A DNA stretch of 64,000 nucleotides, from contig CAJNDS010002213.1 of the NCBI GenBank assembly GCA_905221605.1, positions 186,001-250,000 on the forward strand, written 5' to 3'. Source of the DNA: Symbiodinium natans. Its lineage: Eukaryota > Sar > Dinophyceae > Suessiales > Symbiodiniaceae. A model generated the notes under the pieces. That model saw only the letters and a program-made list of their open reading frames with translations, was not told where the DNA came from and ran no database searches. A program made the translations under genes and the position numbers. Shown here piece after piece: positions 33,426 through 43,576 of this stretch (within the stretch, counting starts at the first letter, position 1; the number at the start of each line of letters is the position of its first letter).

Positions 33426-33512
33426 GGCTTTCCTCATCGCGGGAAGAGGCCCCTGAAAGAAGCCAAGCTGAACCTCCTCGGGTGCTCGATGAGCAAACTG
33501 AGTGAGACCTAA
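33426..33512 (+). CDS. candidate terminal exon of gene B
   Basis: It begins after ...taaggattcag. In phase 0 it reads 28 codons (GFPHRGKRPLKEAKLNLLG, then CSMSKLSET) to a TAA at 33510-33512 that is itself part of the first CCCTAAA repeat (acctaaaccct). The whole seven-exon chain would encode roughly 177 residues. Phase 2 is also open (LSSSREEAPERSQAEPPRV), so the C-terminus is uncertain. Confidence 0.33.
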   Translation, partial: GFPHRGKRPLKEAKLNLLGCSMSKLSET

Positions 33513-33534
33513 ACCCTAAATACATGTTGCATTT

Positions 33535-33608
33535 GGGATGTTCCCCCTTATGCTAACAGTCCTTCATAGGGATTCTATCGGGGGTGCTCTAATCCCTATT
33601 CAGGACTC
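33535..33608. mobile_element. family A element, partial
   Basis: GGGATGTTCCCCCTTATGCT then AACAGTCCTTCATAGGG; the right arm ends at CAGGACT. Confidence 0.6.
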
Positions 33609-34479
33609 CTCCGAACATCGAACGCCTGACGGGAATCACGGACACAAGGAAGCCCCTCACCTAGCATGGACAAGTTCCGTAAGCCTTAGAGACCGCAAGC
33701 CCGGGCAAAACGGGACTTGAAGTGTCTGTTACCCAAAATCTGGGTACCCAGTACTTTCGGAAACCCCCAAGTCAGGATCGCGCCAAGCTCTTTTTCGGAC
33801 AGGCGAGTGTGCGTAGCCCATCCCCACTCATGCAGCCGGGTCATTGACATTCTTTGGTCATTGGCCCTACACGCTGAAGATCCCGAAGCCCTAAACATCC
33901 CGAAGCCGTAAGCACATCGTAAGCACTAAACAGCCCTAAATTCTATAAACTCAAGTCCATCATCAGAGGCATAGAAATTGGCAACCACTGCTCGCGAGAC
34001 AGGTACTGCATCCTGCTTGCAAGGTTAAACCACGAAACCCTATAGACCCTAAAAGCCCCAACCTTTATTCACCAGAAAACTTCAACCCCAAACAGTCCCC
34101 GTATTTGCCTATTTCCAGGGCTCAGCCCTGTTTGTGCTGGGGTTATGACTTACCAGTTTGATATATGGATACATAGAAAGAGAGTATAGTACACACACAC
34201 ATATAAGGATATCTATATATATATATATACACATGTATGTATACACACACACACCTACCTACCTACCTACCTACATATACCATACATATATATATATATG
34301 TATATAGAGAGAGAGATATACATAAGTAGATACATGCATGCATACCCTTAAACCTTAACCCTAACCCTAAGCATAAGCCACACTTGCACTCTCAGGGCCG
34401 GCGAATTGCCTGGGTGAGCTGATTTTGAGACCCCATGGGATGCCAGGCTCCCGACAATGCACAAAAGGGTCGTTTTTTG

Positions 34480-34557
34480 CAGGGTTTAGGGTTTAGGGTT
34501 TAGGGTTTAGGGTTTAGGGTTTAGGGTTTAGGGTTTAGGGTTTAGGGTTTAGGGTTT
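34480..34557 (+). repeat. TTTAGGG tract
   Basis: About 11 perfect units. Both flanks share the motif GACAATGC, suggesting insertion into, or duplication of, a target sequence. Confidence 0.95.
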
Positions 34558-34689
34558 CGCGCCGACAATGCGAAAGGGCATTTTGCAAGGGCAAAAAATA
34601 TATCGAGGCATGCGAGGGCTGCAGAGTTCAGGGCGAGGATTGGGACTCTGGCCATGGAACTCCGTGCGCTATCCAGCTGCGACCCAAAG

Positions 34690-34868
34690 CTAATTATTAG
34701 TATGATTAGTATGATTAGTATATATTAGTATTATTAGTATTATTAGTATTACTAGTATTATTAGTATTATTAGTATTATTAGTATTATTAGTATTATTAG
34801 TATTATTAGTATTATTAGTATTATTAATATTATGAGTATTATTAGTATTATGAGTATTATTAGTATTG
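34690..34868 (+). repeat. (ATTAGT)n microsatellite
   Basis: About 28 units of ATTAGT/TATTAG with a few ATGAGT variants. The isoleucine-rich ORF on the minus strand is an artefact. Confidence 0.97.
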
Positions 34869-35502
34869 ATGGCTGTGGTCCACTGCTCGTCGCCCTTTTC
34901 ATCCGTTCATTGCGTGCGGTCAAGAAAGTTGAAAAGCGCATTTGCTGACCCTCAACTCCAACCCTCAGCCCGAGTGCGTTGCAGCATACAGTCTTGAGGC
35001 CCCTCCCCGTTGCCTTGCCCACTCCGCACCCCCGTCCTCTGGGGCGCAGGCGCCCTGTGGCGTGAAGCCGTAGCCTGCCCAAGCCCTACATACGAGTGAC
35101 CCTATAACCCCTCTCAAGGAACCCTAAACCCTAAACCCAAAACCCTAAACCCGAAACCCTAAACCCTAAACCCTAAACCCCAAACCCCAAACCCCTCTCA
35201 ATCTGCAGCTTCCAGGGCCGAAGTTTACCTCACAACGAAACGTACATGGCAGTTGTGGGTACTAGGTTCTGCAGGAACCTAGCAGAGGATGTGGCTTTCG
35301 TTTAGGGTTTAGGGTTTAGGGTTTAGGGTTTAGGGTTTAGGGTTTAGGGTTTAGGGTTCAGGGTTTAGGGTTTAGGGTTTTAGTGTGGGTTCTGAGGGAT
35401 GACACCGAACCAAGAAAGGCAATAAGGGTGCTGTAGGCTACTGGGCACCCTGGGCTCAACCACAAAAACTGTCCCGGAAAGCCCTAAATCCTAAACCCTA
35501 AT

Positions 35503-35652
35503 ATGTGGGGGTCTCTCAAATTAGGGGTACCTTAAAGGGTTTAGGGTTTAGGGTTTAAGTACCTTATTCTGATCCTCATAAAGGAATCCTACTATTTGGG
35601 GGTTTCTATTGGGGTCCCTTAATTGCGGAACCCCCCCCCCCCCCATATGTGG
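35503..35652. mobile_element. family E element interrupted by a TTTAGGG insert
   Basis: ATATGTGGGGGTCTCTCAAA TTAGGGGTACC, then an inserted TTTAGGG tract, then GTACCTTATTCTG ... CCTACTATTTGGGGGTTTC and a C15 run before CATATGTGG. The termini are inverted copies. Confidence 0.65.
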
Positions 35653-35936
35653 TGGGCACATCTTGCCTCGCCTACAAGATTGAGAAAAAAAAAAACGGCT
35701 CTCACCGAAGCCACACCCCGCAAGAACCCTAAACCCTAAACCCTAAACCCTAAACCCTAAACCCCTAACCCTAAACCCTAAACCCTAGACCCTACTTCAA
35801 AGCCATGCCCGGGTTCTGGGGCGCTGGGCCATGGGGCGTACGACGTTTCCAGCTGAACGGGCGCTAAAACCCCAGAAGATCACTGACAGCCTAAGGCTCG
35901 GAATGCTGCCCCTGAATACCAGCACAGCCTTTAGAG

Positions 35937-35999
35937 GGATGATCTCATCGGGGTACTAGAATCCCTATTACGGACTGTTAGTATCAGGAGGAACATCCC
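35937..35999. mobile_element. family A element, left arm degraded
   Basis: Right arm GGACTGTTAGTATCAGGAGG AACATCCC is intact; the left arm is GGGATGATCTCAT only. Confidence 0.55.
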
Positions 36000-36195
36000 T
36001 ACACCCTAAACCCTAAACCCTGAACCCTAAACCCTAAACCCTAACCCCTCAGCGCCTTCGGGGCTGACTTCGGGCGCATAGCTTCCACTGTACGGCGGCG
36101 CCCGACCGAGATCTGAGCCCGAGAAGCCCACACCTGGCGGCTTGCTGATGTGAGAGGCATGGTCTGGCGGCTTGCTGATGTGAGAGGCATGGTTG

Positions 36196-36311
36196 CGGTT
36201 TAGGGTTTAGGGTTTAGGGTTTAGGGTTTAGGGTTTAGGGTTTAGGGTTTAGAGTTTAGGGTTTAGGGTTTAGGGTTTAGGGTTTAGGGTTTAGGGTTTA
36301 GGGTTTAGGGT
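36196..36311 (+). repeat. TTTAGGG tract
   Basis: About 16 units with one TTTAGAG. Immediately left, a 32-base sequence (GTCTGGCGGCTTGCTGATGT core) is repeated twice in tandem (about 36,130-36,193). Confidence 0.96.
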
Positions 36312-37760
36312 GTAGAGTATGAGGTTTGGGGTTTCGGGTTTGACCTTTAGAGCTTAGGGTTGGGTTTGGGGTTTGACGTTTGGGGCTTCGGGTCTCGCTA
36401 CCCGACACCTGAAACCCTGCATCAACCCAACGCACGAAGGGGGCTGACCACAAAAGACCTTAAGCCCCTTCAACCTTCCACCCTGAACCCTAAGCCCCGG
36501 AGTTCCATAAACAACAACAACAAACATCCAAAAGCCCAAAACTATCTGCAGACCCTCCCCTTGCCCACAAAGTACCTTTGAAGATGGGTTTCTATACTGA
36601 ACTTGGAGACCCAGCAAAAACTACCAATTTTTGCTGTTTCTTTGGAATTATAGTACCCAAAAGTACCCCTAAGGTTTAGGGTTTAGGGTCTAGGGTTTAG
36701 GGTTTAGGGTTGAGGGTTGAGGGTTGAGGCCCTTGATCATGGGGACTTCGAGGCGCCATCCGCGGAGGCCTCGGGCCGGAGGTGTTTCTGGTGTCAGAAC
36801 AGGCACTGTTTAGGGTTTAGGGTTTAGGGTTTAGGGTTTCGGGTTTAGGGTTTGGGTACTCCTCCTCGGCGAGCGGGATCTGAGAGCGGATCGCTATAGG
36901 GTCGGGCAGCCACCCGCCCCCCCCCACCCCGGAATGGTTTTTTTGACAGGTGTGTGGGCGCGGACGGAGGCGCGGTTACGGAATCCAAATGCTGAGCCCC
37001 CCCTCCGGGAGCTGCATTGGGCCAGGCCGAGGCAGGTCGCGTAGCGTCAGAATCAGAGTACCTTAAGAGCCCAACACGACTGTCTTAGCCGGCTTCTCCG
37101 GAATCCTACACAAACCCTGTATTCCCTTAGCCTCACAAGGACTTAGCCTCACAAGGACTGCAAACCATCAAACCCCGAAACACTCATAAACCCTAAACCC
37201 TGACCCCTAAGCCTCGAGTTTCAGGGCTACACTCCAAACCCTAAACCCTAAACCCTAAACCCTCAACCCTAAACCCCTAAACCCCTAAACTCCTGAACCC
37301 CAGAACCCCTAAACCCCTAAACCCCTAAACCCTATACCCTAAACCCCCAAACCCTCATTCCTTTTCTCCTCTTCTTCGCTGGTGTCTCCCGAACACTCTG
37401 CAGGCGCGTCCCTGCGTAGGGCTTCGGCCAGGGCAGCCTGCGGCTTCGAAAAAAGGGGGCCCTAAGAGGGCTTTTGAGGGGATTCGGGGGCTGAGGGGGG
37501 TAGGGTTGAGGGTTGAGGGTTGAGGGGTTTTGGGGGTTAGGGGTATTGGGGGTATTGGGGGTATTGGGGGGTATTGGGGGGTATTGGGGGGTTTAGGGTT
37601 TAGGGTTTAGGGTTTAGGGTTTAGGGTTTAGGGTCACGTGTCCTTCGTCCCTTTAATGCGGCGTCTTAGGTCCTACAAGGGGGTTAATGCTTCAGGGTTC
37701 AGGCTTCGATTTTGGACCTTGGACTTGTGGTGGATAGTTTGAGGAGGGCTTCGGGTTTAA

Positions 37761-37853
37761 GGGTTGGGGTTTAGGGTTTAGGGTTTAGGGTTTAGGGTTT
37801 AGGGTTTAGGGTTTAGGGTTTAGGGTTTAGGGTTTAGGGTTTAGGGTTTAGGG
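37761..37853 (+). repeat. TTTAGGG tract
   Basis: About 13 perfect units ending about 150 bases before the left edge of duplicated block 1. Confidence 0.96.
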
Positions 37854-38189
37854 CAAAATCGGTTGGCACGATACGGAGACATGTGACGAAGCAGACGAAC
37901 TGCTCTGGTGCAAGAACTAGCAGGGCTTCTGTAAAAAGTTAAAGTTAGAACCCGAGCCCCTTAACCGCAACCGCACGGCCCCCGGCCCCCAATTCTAGTT
38001 CCTGCTTTTCTGTACAACGAACTTAAACCTTACACCATGTAAACCCTAGACTCATTCTTTGTGTAACCGTTGAAGTTATGTCAACTTCCCGCAAGTGGCT
38101 CGCATGCCTTTTCCTCCACAGAATCCTCTGTCTGCCATGGCCATGTTGCGCTCTGATCTTCGGGGGCTGTCCTGCGTTTAGGGCTTGGG

Positions 38190-38440
38190 TCCCCTAAACC
38201 CTATAAACCCTATAAACCCTATAAACCCTATAAACCCTATAAACCCTATAAGCCCTATAAACCCTATAAACCCTATAAACCCTATAAACCCTATAAACCC
38301 TATAAACCCTATAAACCCTATAAGCCCTATAAACCCTATAAGCCCTATAAACCCTATAAACCCTATAAACCCTATAAACCCAATAAGCCCTATAAACCCA
38401 ATAAGCCCTAATAAAACCCTACATATAAACCCTATGACCT
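38190..38440 (-). repeat. CCCTATAAA nine-base array
   Basis: About 25 units of a nine-base telomere derivative (CCCTATAAA, some CCCTATAAG), identical in the second block at 50,817-51,067. Smaller arrays of the same unit occur at 22,450-22,600 and 29,600-29,710. Confidence 0.96.
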
Positions 38441-38461
38441 AGCATTGGAGCCCTTGCTCAG

Positions 38462-38512
38462 GCCGCCACGGGAAGGATGAATGCGGCTTCCATTGAATCC
38501 GCAAGTCCTTCG
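38462..38512 (+). CDS. candidate exon C1 of spliced gene C (copy 1)
   Basis: The acceptor is ggagcccttgctcag and the exon ends TCG before GTCTAGGGTTTAGGG. Seventeen codons read ATGRMNAASIESASPS, phase 0 both ends. An identical copy is at 51,089-51,139. The left flank is a CCCTATAAA array, the right flank TTTAGGG. Confidence 0.4.
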
Positions 38513-38908
38513 GTCTAGGGTTTAGGGTTTAGGGTTTAGGGTTTAGGATTTAGGGTTTAGGGTTTAGGGGTCAAGGGTTTAGGGTTTAGGGTAATTAAAG
38601 GGTTTGGGGTTTGGGGTTAAAGGGTTTAGGGTTTTTAAGTTCGAGGTTCCGGGGATGTTGCTTTGCTCGGAAGTTGAAGACCCCGGCCTCGGCCTGCGAA
38701 CCCAAACCCTCACGATCGAGGGTTCCTTCTCTAAGGGAGGGGTTCGGGATTGGGACCCTAAACCCTAAACCCTAAACCCTAAAACCCTAAACCCTAAACC
38801 CTAAACCCTGAACCCTAAGCCCTGAACCCTGAACCCTAAACCCTAAACCCCTAAACCCTCAACCGGTGTAATATGAGAGAACGACGCAGCAACTCTCCCC
38901 CCCTCCAG

Positions 38909-38973
38909 GCTCCTTCTGGAAGATTGCGAGCGACGGCGCGTGCCTTCAAAGCGGACACCTGGCATGCGCCCAG
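38909..38973 (+). CDS. candidate exon C2 of gene C (copy 1)
   Basis: One of the best splice contexts in the window: gcaactctccccccctccag, then 65 bases, then CAG/GTTGAGGG. Phase 2 reads SFWKIASDGACLQSGHLACA; phase 0 (APSGRLRATARAFKADTWHA) is also open. Copy at 51,536-51,600. Confidence 0.42.
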
Positions 38974-40038
38974 GTTGAGGGCTTTTAGGGTTTCTAGGGG
39001 CTTTTAGGGTCTCTAGGGTCTTTAGGGGTTAGGTTTAAGGTTAGGGCTTTTAGGGTTTCTAGGGTTTTTAGGGTCTCTAGGGTCTTTAGGGTTTTGAGGG
39101 GTTAGGTTTAAGGTTTAAGGTTTCGGGTTCTAGGGTTCTAGGGTTTGGGGTTTAGGGCGTTTAGGGGGGGGGGGGGGGGGTTAGGGACCCTAAACCCTGA
39201 ACCCTGGCCCCACATCCCAAGAAAGATAGCACTGGAAGATGTGACTGCAATCTCAGGAGCTATACTGTTATTTGATATTTGAGGTACAGTACTGAACTTC
39301 TAAGAACTACCTACGAACTTCCCTGAGCCCAACTTTTCAATTTGACCAGGGAGGGAGGGGAGGGGGCAATCCAGACTCATCAAACACCCAGGAATCGCAG
39401 ACCCTAAGCCCCACACCCTACGCCCTACACCCTACGCCCTAAACCCTAAGTCCTAAACCCGAAACCCCTAAACCCTAAACCCTAAACCCTAAACCCTACA
39501 CCCGACCGCCCTGGCCTCCGGCGCACGCCCTGGCTCGTACAGGTTTTTGGGTTCGGTCGCACTCTTGTTTTGAGGTTCCCTTGCCGTGTAGCGCGTTTTG
39601 GGTTGAGGGGAGGGGGGGGGGGGGGGGGGGGGGGGTTAAGGGCTTGAAGACATTTGGGGCGGTTTAAGGGGTTTCTGGAGTAGGGTTTAAGGTGAGGTTA
39701 GCGCGTTTTGGGTTGAGGGGGCTTAAGGGCTTTAAGGGCTTCAGGCGGCTTAGGGGGATTCTGGTTTAGGATTTGGAGTTTAGGCTTTGGGGGGTTGAGG
39801 GTGCTTAAGGGCCTTTGGGGTTTACATAGGGTTCAAAAGGCCGCTGAGAGTAGGGCTCCGACTTGGGTCTTCTGAAACATCGCTGAAGGGTGAGGGGGGG
39901 AGATGCCGAGGTCTCGAGCACACGACATTCTGAACTCTGAGGGCCAAAGACTGTAAGGAGCAAAAGAGGGTTTAGGGTTTAGGGTTTAGGGCTTCGGAGA
40001 TCAGGTACACATCCAAACCTTTCTGCCCGAAGCCCCAG

Positions 40039-40087
40039 CATTCCTGCATGCAGCTGCCGGCATGTTCCTCGGACGTCGGACATCAAG
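40039..40087 (+). CDS. candidate exon C3 of gene C (copy 1)
   Basis: Pyrimidine-rich acceptor (cctttctgcccgaagccccag), reading HSCMQLPACSSDVGHQ to CAAG/GCCACC, a GC-type donor (dinoflagellates are known to use GC donors). The minus strand is also open. Copy about 12,638 bases downstream. Confidence 0.3.
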
Positions 40088-40243
40088 GCCACCCGAAACA
40101 GACCCTGCAAGCCCTACACCCCCAACCAACCCTAAACCCAACCAACCCTAAACCCTAAACCCTAAACCCTAAACCCTAAACCTTAAACCGCAGACCCTGA
40201 ACCCGACACCCTACACCAAAAACCGAAGCGGCACCTGTTCCAG

Positions 40244-40302
40244 GCGCGTCGGCAAGGCAGCGGAGACACCTCCAGGGGCTTTGGGGGCGTTGTGACTCAC
40301 GG
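40244..40302 (+). CDS. candidate exon C4 of gene C (copy 1)
   Basis: The acceptor is gcacctgttccag. It reads ARRQGSGDTSRGFGGVVTH and ends GG before GCTTAGGG, so a CTTAGGG telomere variant would supply a GC donor. A GT alternative lies inside (GTT/GTGACT). Confidence 0.33.
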
Positions 40303-40830
40303 GCTTAGGGTTCAATATTTAGGGTTTGGGGTTTAGGCTGTAGGGTTCAGGATTTAGGGTTCAGGATTTAGGGGCTGGGACTTAGGGTTTGGGATTTAGG
40401 TTACAGGATTTCGGGTTGGCCTTTTGACTGTGAGACTCAAGGACACTCAAGTCGTAGATGGTTGCTGTGGGTCCTGGGTCCAGGTTCGAGGGCAATCATA
40501 TCTACATATCGACATACAACTACATCTTTTGCATTCGCCTAAGCCCTAAACCCTAAACCCCAAACCCTTAAAGGGATGCTGAGGGTGCTCGGGTCTAAGC
40601 TATTGGTCAGCCAGGGGCTCCCGTCAAGGAACCTTCGTGTCGTGATGCTCTTTGGACCGTTAGGGTTAAGGGTTAAGGGTTAAGGGTTAAGGGCTAAGGG
40701 TTAAGGGTTTAGGGTTTAGGGTGTTGGGTTTAGGGTTTAGGGCTCGTATCTAGACCCACGAATCGCCTAGGGATAGAAAGGGTCTACTTTGTGAACCTAA
40801 ACCCTAATCCCATACTCAGAACCAGTAACT

Positions 40831-40945
40831 TTCTAGGCCCAAGAGTGGCCAGGGAATAGAAAGGGTGCCCTTTTTGGTTTAAAGGGGCTTATGAGGGAAC
40901 CCAAACCCTAAAAAAGGGAATAAGGGCCGACTCTGGGTCCCTAGT
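40831..40945. mobile_element. family C element, best copy
   Basis: Terminal inverted repeat CTAGGCCCAAGAGT / ACTCTGGGTCCCTAG, with extended flanks CCAGTA ... TACTGG. A partial copy lies just left (40,747-40,800). Duplicated at 53,469-53,583. Confidence 0.7.
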
Positions 40946-41072
40946 ACTGGCTCTTAGGAGGGAATTCCAGACCTCCAAAAAACACCCGAAGCCATCCTAA
41001 ACCCTAAACCCTAAACCCTAAACCCTAAACCCTAAACCCTAAGCCCGAAGCCCGAAACCCGAAACCCTAAAC

Positions 41073-41159
41073 CCGAAGCCATGATGGCTCGGCGGGGCGC
41101 CGATTGGTGCTTTTGCTCGCCACGGCAAAGACGGCGAGGCCACCGTAGGAAGGGATCTC
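41073..41159 (-). CDS. candidate exon, minus strand preferred (copy 1)
   Basis: On the minus strand, ccagagatcag is followed by 87 bases (29 codons, EIPSYGGLAVFAVASKSTNR, then RPAEPSWLR) ending CGG directly before GTTTAGGG, with clean phase 0 at both ends. The + strand is also open (GRRLVLLLATAKTARP, donor GTAGGA) and would suit gene C. Copy at 53,711-53,797. Confidence 0.36.
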
Positions 41160-41638
41160 CTGATCTCTGGCTCAGGAATTTCTGTTTTCATGGGGGGTAG
41201 CAGGCTTCAGCAAGGTTTTCTTGGTGTTTACTAGTTGCACCACCAGGAGCCCTCACAAGGGACCCCTAATTTTGAGAAACCCCGCTAGGGCTTTGGTAGG
41301 GCGGAAGTCCTGCAGACCTTCTAAACCCCCCTGAACCCCCCCAAACCCGTGGATTTAGGGATTGAACGCTTCGAGCTGAGGCCCCTGGCGGCTGTGTAGG
41401 CGCGAGCCATGCTGAAGCCAGCCTCCAGAAGTATGAGTTCACCCTAAACCCTAAACCCTGAACCCTAAACCCGAAACCCGAAACCCTAAACCCTAAACCC
41501 GAAACCCTAAACCTTATTGTGGGGGCTAAGCCCTATAAGCCCAAAGCCTCTTCCTGTGCTTCCTGGTGGTTCCTTCAGGTTCGGATCCAGGGGCATGCGT
41601 GCCCACTACAATCTTTAGGGGTTTACAGCTTTAGGGGT

Positions 41639-41720
41639 GGGATGTTCCCCCTTAAACTAACCGTCCTTAGCAGGGATTATAATAGGGGGGTAGGACTGTT
41701 AGTATAAGGGGGAACATCCC
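41639..41720. mobile_element. family A element, type copy
   Basis: Terminal inverted repeat GGGATGTTCCCCCTTA(A/T)ACT / AGTATAAGGGGGAACATCCC over 82 bp, too short to code. The second block carries the identical copy at 54,277-54,358. Confidence 0.75.
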
Positions 41721-41780
41721 AAAATTTTGGGGTTTAGTTTCTTGTTTGAGGGTGGGGGGGTTGGCTTGCAGGGCTTAGGG

Positions 41781-41903
41781 CCTAAACCCTAAACCCTAAA
41801 CCCTAAACCCTAAACCCTAAACCCTAAACCCTAAACCCTAAACCCTAAACCCTAAACCCTAAACCCTAAACCCTAAACCCTAACCCTAAACCCTAAACCC
41901 TAG
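41781..41903 (-). repeat. CCCTAAA tract ending in a candidate acceptor
   Basis: About 17 units; the last is CCCTAG, read as the 3' splice site of exon candidate C5. Copy at 54,419-54,541. Confidence 0.96.
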
Positions 41904-41992
41904 ACTCCCACGGTGAGCCGGACGATGCCTCGGCCAGCCGTGCAAGGCCAACTGCCACTGAGGGGGAGAAGGCCAGGCCGTCTGGACGCCTC
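41904..41992 (+). CDS. candidate exon C5 of gene C (copy 1)
   Basis: The acceptor is the last, variant telomere unit itself (ccctaaaccctag). The island reads SHGEPDDASASRARPTATEG, then EKARPSGRL, and ends CTC before GTTTCGGGTTTAGGG. The acidic/polar, Ala-rich composition looks protein-coding. Copy at 54,542-54,630. Confidence 0.42.
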
Positions 41993-42558
41993 GTTTCGGG
42001 TTTAGGGTTTAGGGTTTAGGGTTTAGGGTTTAGGGTTTAGGGTTTAGGGTTTAGGGTTTATCAGGATCGGCAGACATGACCGCGAACCGGTTTTAGGGTG
42101 TTGTGGATGGTGTGTATATATCGATGTACATATCTATGTATTTATTGACCACAACTCTTGGTAGCCCACAAAGGAAACTACACTTGCGGAGGTCTGGGTA
42201 AAATCTGAATCCGAGAGCCTAGACAGCCAACCCCTAATCTGTGGCCTAGGCCCCAAACTCAGTCTTTCGGGCTAAGGGATTCCAGGGCCTAATCTCAAAA
42301 ACAAAACCCAAGGGTTTAGGGTTTAGGGTTTAGGGTTTAGGGTTTAGGGTTTAGGGTTTAGGGTTCAGGGTGTAGGGTTTAGGGTTTGGGGTTGAGGGTT
42401 TAGGATACCCTGCAGCCCCGAAGCCGTTCCCTAGGTGCTCCCAAAGCCCGAGATGCACGAGCCCACCCTAAACCCTAGACCCTAGACCCTAGACCCTAAA
42501 CCCTAAACCCTAAACCCTAACCCGAAACCCCAAACCCTAAACCCTAAACCCTAAACAG

Positions 42559-42647
42559 TGACTGCTCCACATGCTTCCACGGGGCACGACGCAGGCACCA
42601 AGCTGTGTGGAGAGAATGCCGTCATCCTTCAGGCGGTGCAGGCCTGA
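42559..42647 (+). CDS. candidate terminal exon of gene C (copy 1)
   Basis: The acceptor is again telomere-derived (ccctaaaccctaaacag). Phase 2 reads TAPHASTGHDAGTKLCGENA then VILQAVQA to a TGA at 42645-42647. Phase does not match C5 directly, so an exon may be missing or a splice site misplaced. Copy at 55,197-55,285. Confidence 0.4.
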
Positions 42648-42671
42648 GTCTACAGCGGCTTTGGGAATATC

Positions 42672-42752
42672 TATTCAACCCAAACCCCTAAACCCCTAAA
42701 CCCCTAAACCCCTAAACCCCTAAACCCCTAAAACCCTAAACCCCTAAACCCT
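42672..42752 (-). repeat. CCCCTAAA eight-base array
   Basis: About nine units of an eight-base variant. A similar array with more variants lies at 24,815-24,915. Copy at 55,310-55,390. Confidence 0.94.
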
Positions 42753-43148
42753 TGGGGGGCGCTTCTTGGGGTGCAGGGCTTGGAGCTAACTTTAGAGTGT
42801 GCATTTTGGGGATTGCGCGGTTTTTTGGGGGGCATGCGACCCTCTAGGAGTTGGCTGAAGCCCGCTCCTGGCACAGGCTCTGTGGTGGAGGGCTCTGAAG
42901 AGGGAGTTTGCCGGTTTAAGGAGTTTAGGGTTTAGGGTTTAGGGTTTCAGGGTTTAGGGTTCTGAAGAGGGAGTTTGCCGGCTTAAGGAGTTTAGGGGTT
43001 AGGATGTAGGGTTTAGGGCTGCTTTCCTGCAGCCTGTAAGTGGTAACTATTCCTTCTCAAAGAGCTCCAGAAGTTCGTGATTGATTCTCTACCCAAAAGC
43101 CCTAAACTTCAAACCCTCAAGCGCCTAACCCCCCCCCCCCCCCCCAAG

Positions 43149-43226
43149 AGCCGGCAGGTCTCAAAGCTTGTGGGGCTTTGCGCGGCCAGGAGCCGGACAG
43201 CCAGCAAAGAAGCTCTTGCCCCACAG
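43149..43226 (+). CDS. candidate exon of an unknown gene (copy 1)
   Basis: It follows a 17-C run and aag, reads SRQVSKLVGLCAARSRTASK and EALAPQ, and ends CAG before GTGATCAC. The frame is open for 116 codons around it only because of the adjacent poly-C/proline tract. Copy in the second block. Confidence 0.36.
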
Positions 43227-43524
43227 GTGATCACTCCTGCGCAAACGGGGCCGCGGAGGCCTGGTGAGAGCAGTGGCTTCGCGGGCCCACACCCTCCGAA
43301 AACAAAAACAAGGCCGGAAGATTCTGGTCACGGGGATCCCCCCCCCCCCCCCCCCCCCCTAAACCCTCAACCCCCGACCTTTCCTCCAAACAAAAAAGAG
43401 TTTCGGTTTCGGAGCCTTGGAATATAAACTTCCCTACTTAAGATCCTGTCCTGGCCCTGCGGCATCTGGACCTTGAATCCCTCTAAGACCCTAGATAAGG
43501 CCCCAAGGTAGAGCCCGCTCCTTC

Positions 43525-43576
43525 CTCGGGCATTCCCCATGTCCGTGCCATCCACGAGGATGGCATCGAAGTCGCC
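43525..43576 (-). CDS. candidate exon, minus strand (copy 1)
   Basis: Minus strand: the acceptor is agcctgtatcag and the reading is GDFDAILVDGTDMGNAR, with almost all third positions G/C, then GAG/GAAGG, a possible GA-type donor. The frame stays open to 43,367 but with a poorer codon pattern. The + strand is not protein-like, so the strand call is fairly good. Copy at 56,156-56,207. Confidence 0.4.

Larger units (their letters stand above)
33513..38008. other. telomere-like mosaic, no confirmed gene
   Basis: Contains family A and E elements, the AT/AC tracts (34,190-34,335), the ATTAGT array, a GGTATTGGGG array (37,535-37,590), a 32-base tandem repeat (36,130-36,193) and several telomere tracts. 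Some islands are open but none with convincing splice pairs. Confidence 0.6.

Noticed and set aside
34690..35082. 130-codon minus ORF rich in isoleucine
   Set aside because: Half of it is the ATTAGT microsatellite; the remainder has no recognisable domain.
38185..38442. 85-codon Asn-Pro-Ile ORF (and its copy at 50,812)
   Set aside because: Direct translation of the CCCTATAAA array.
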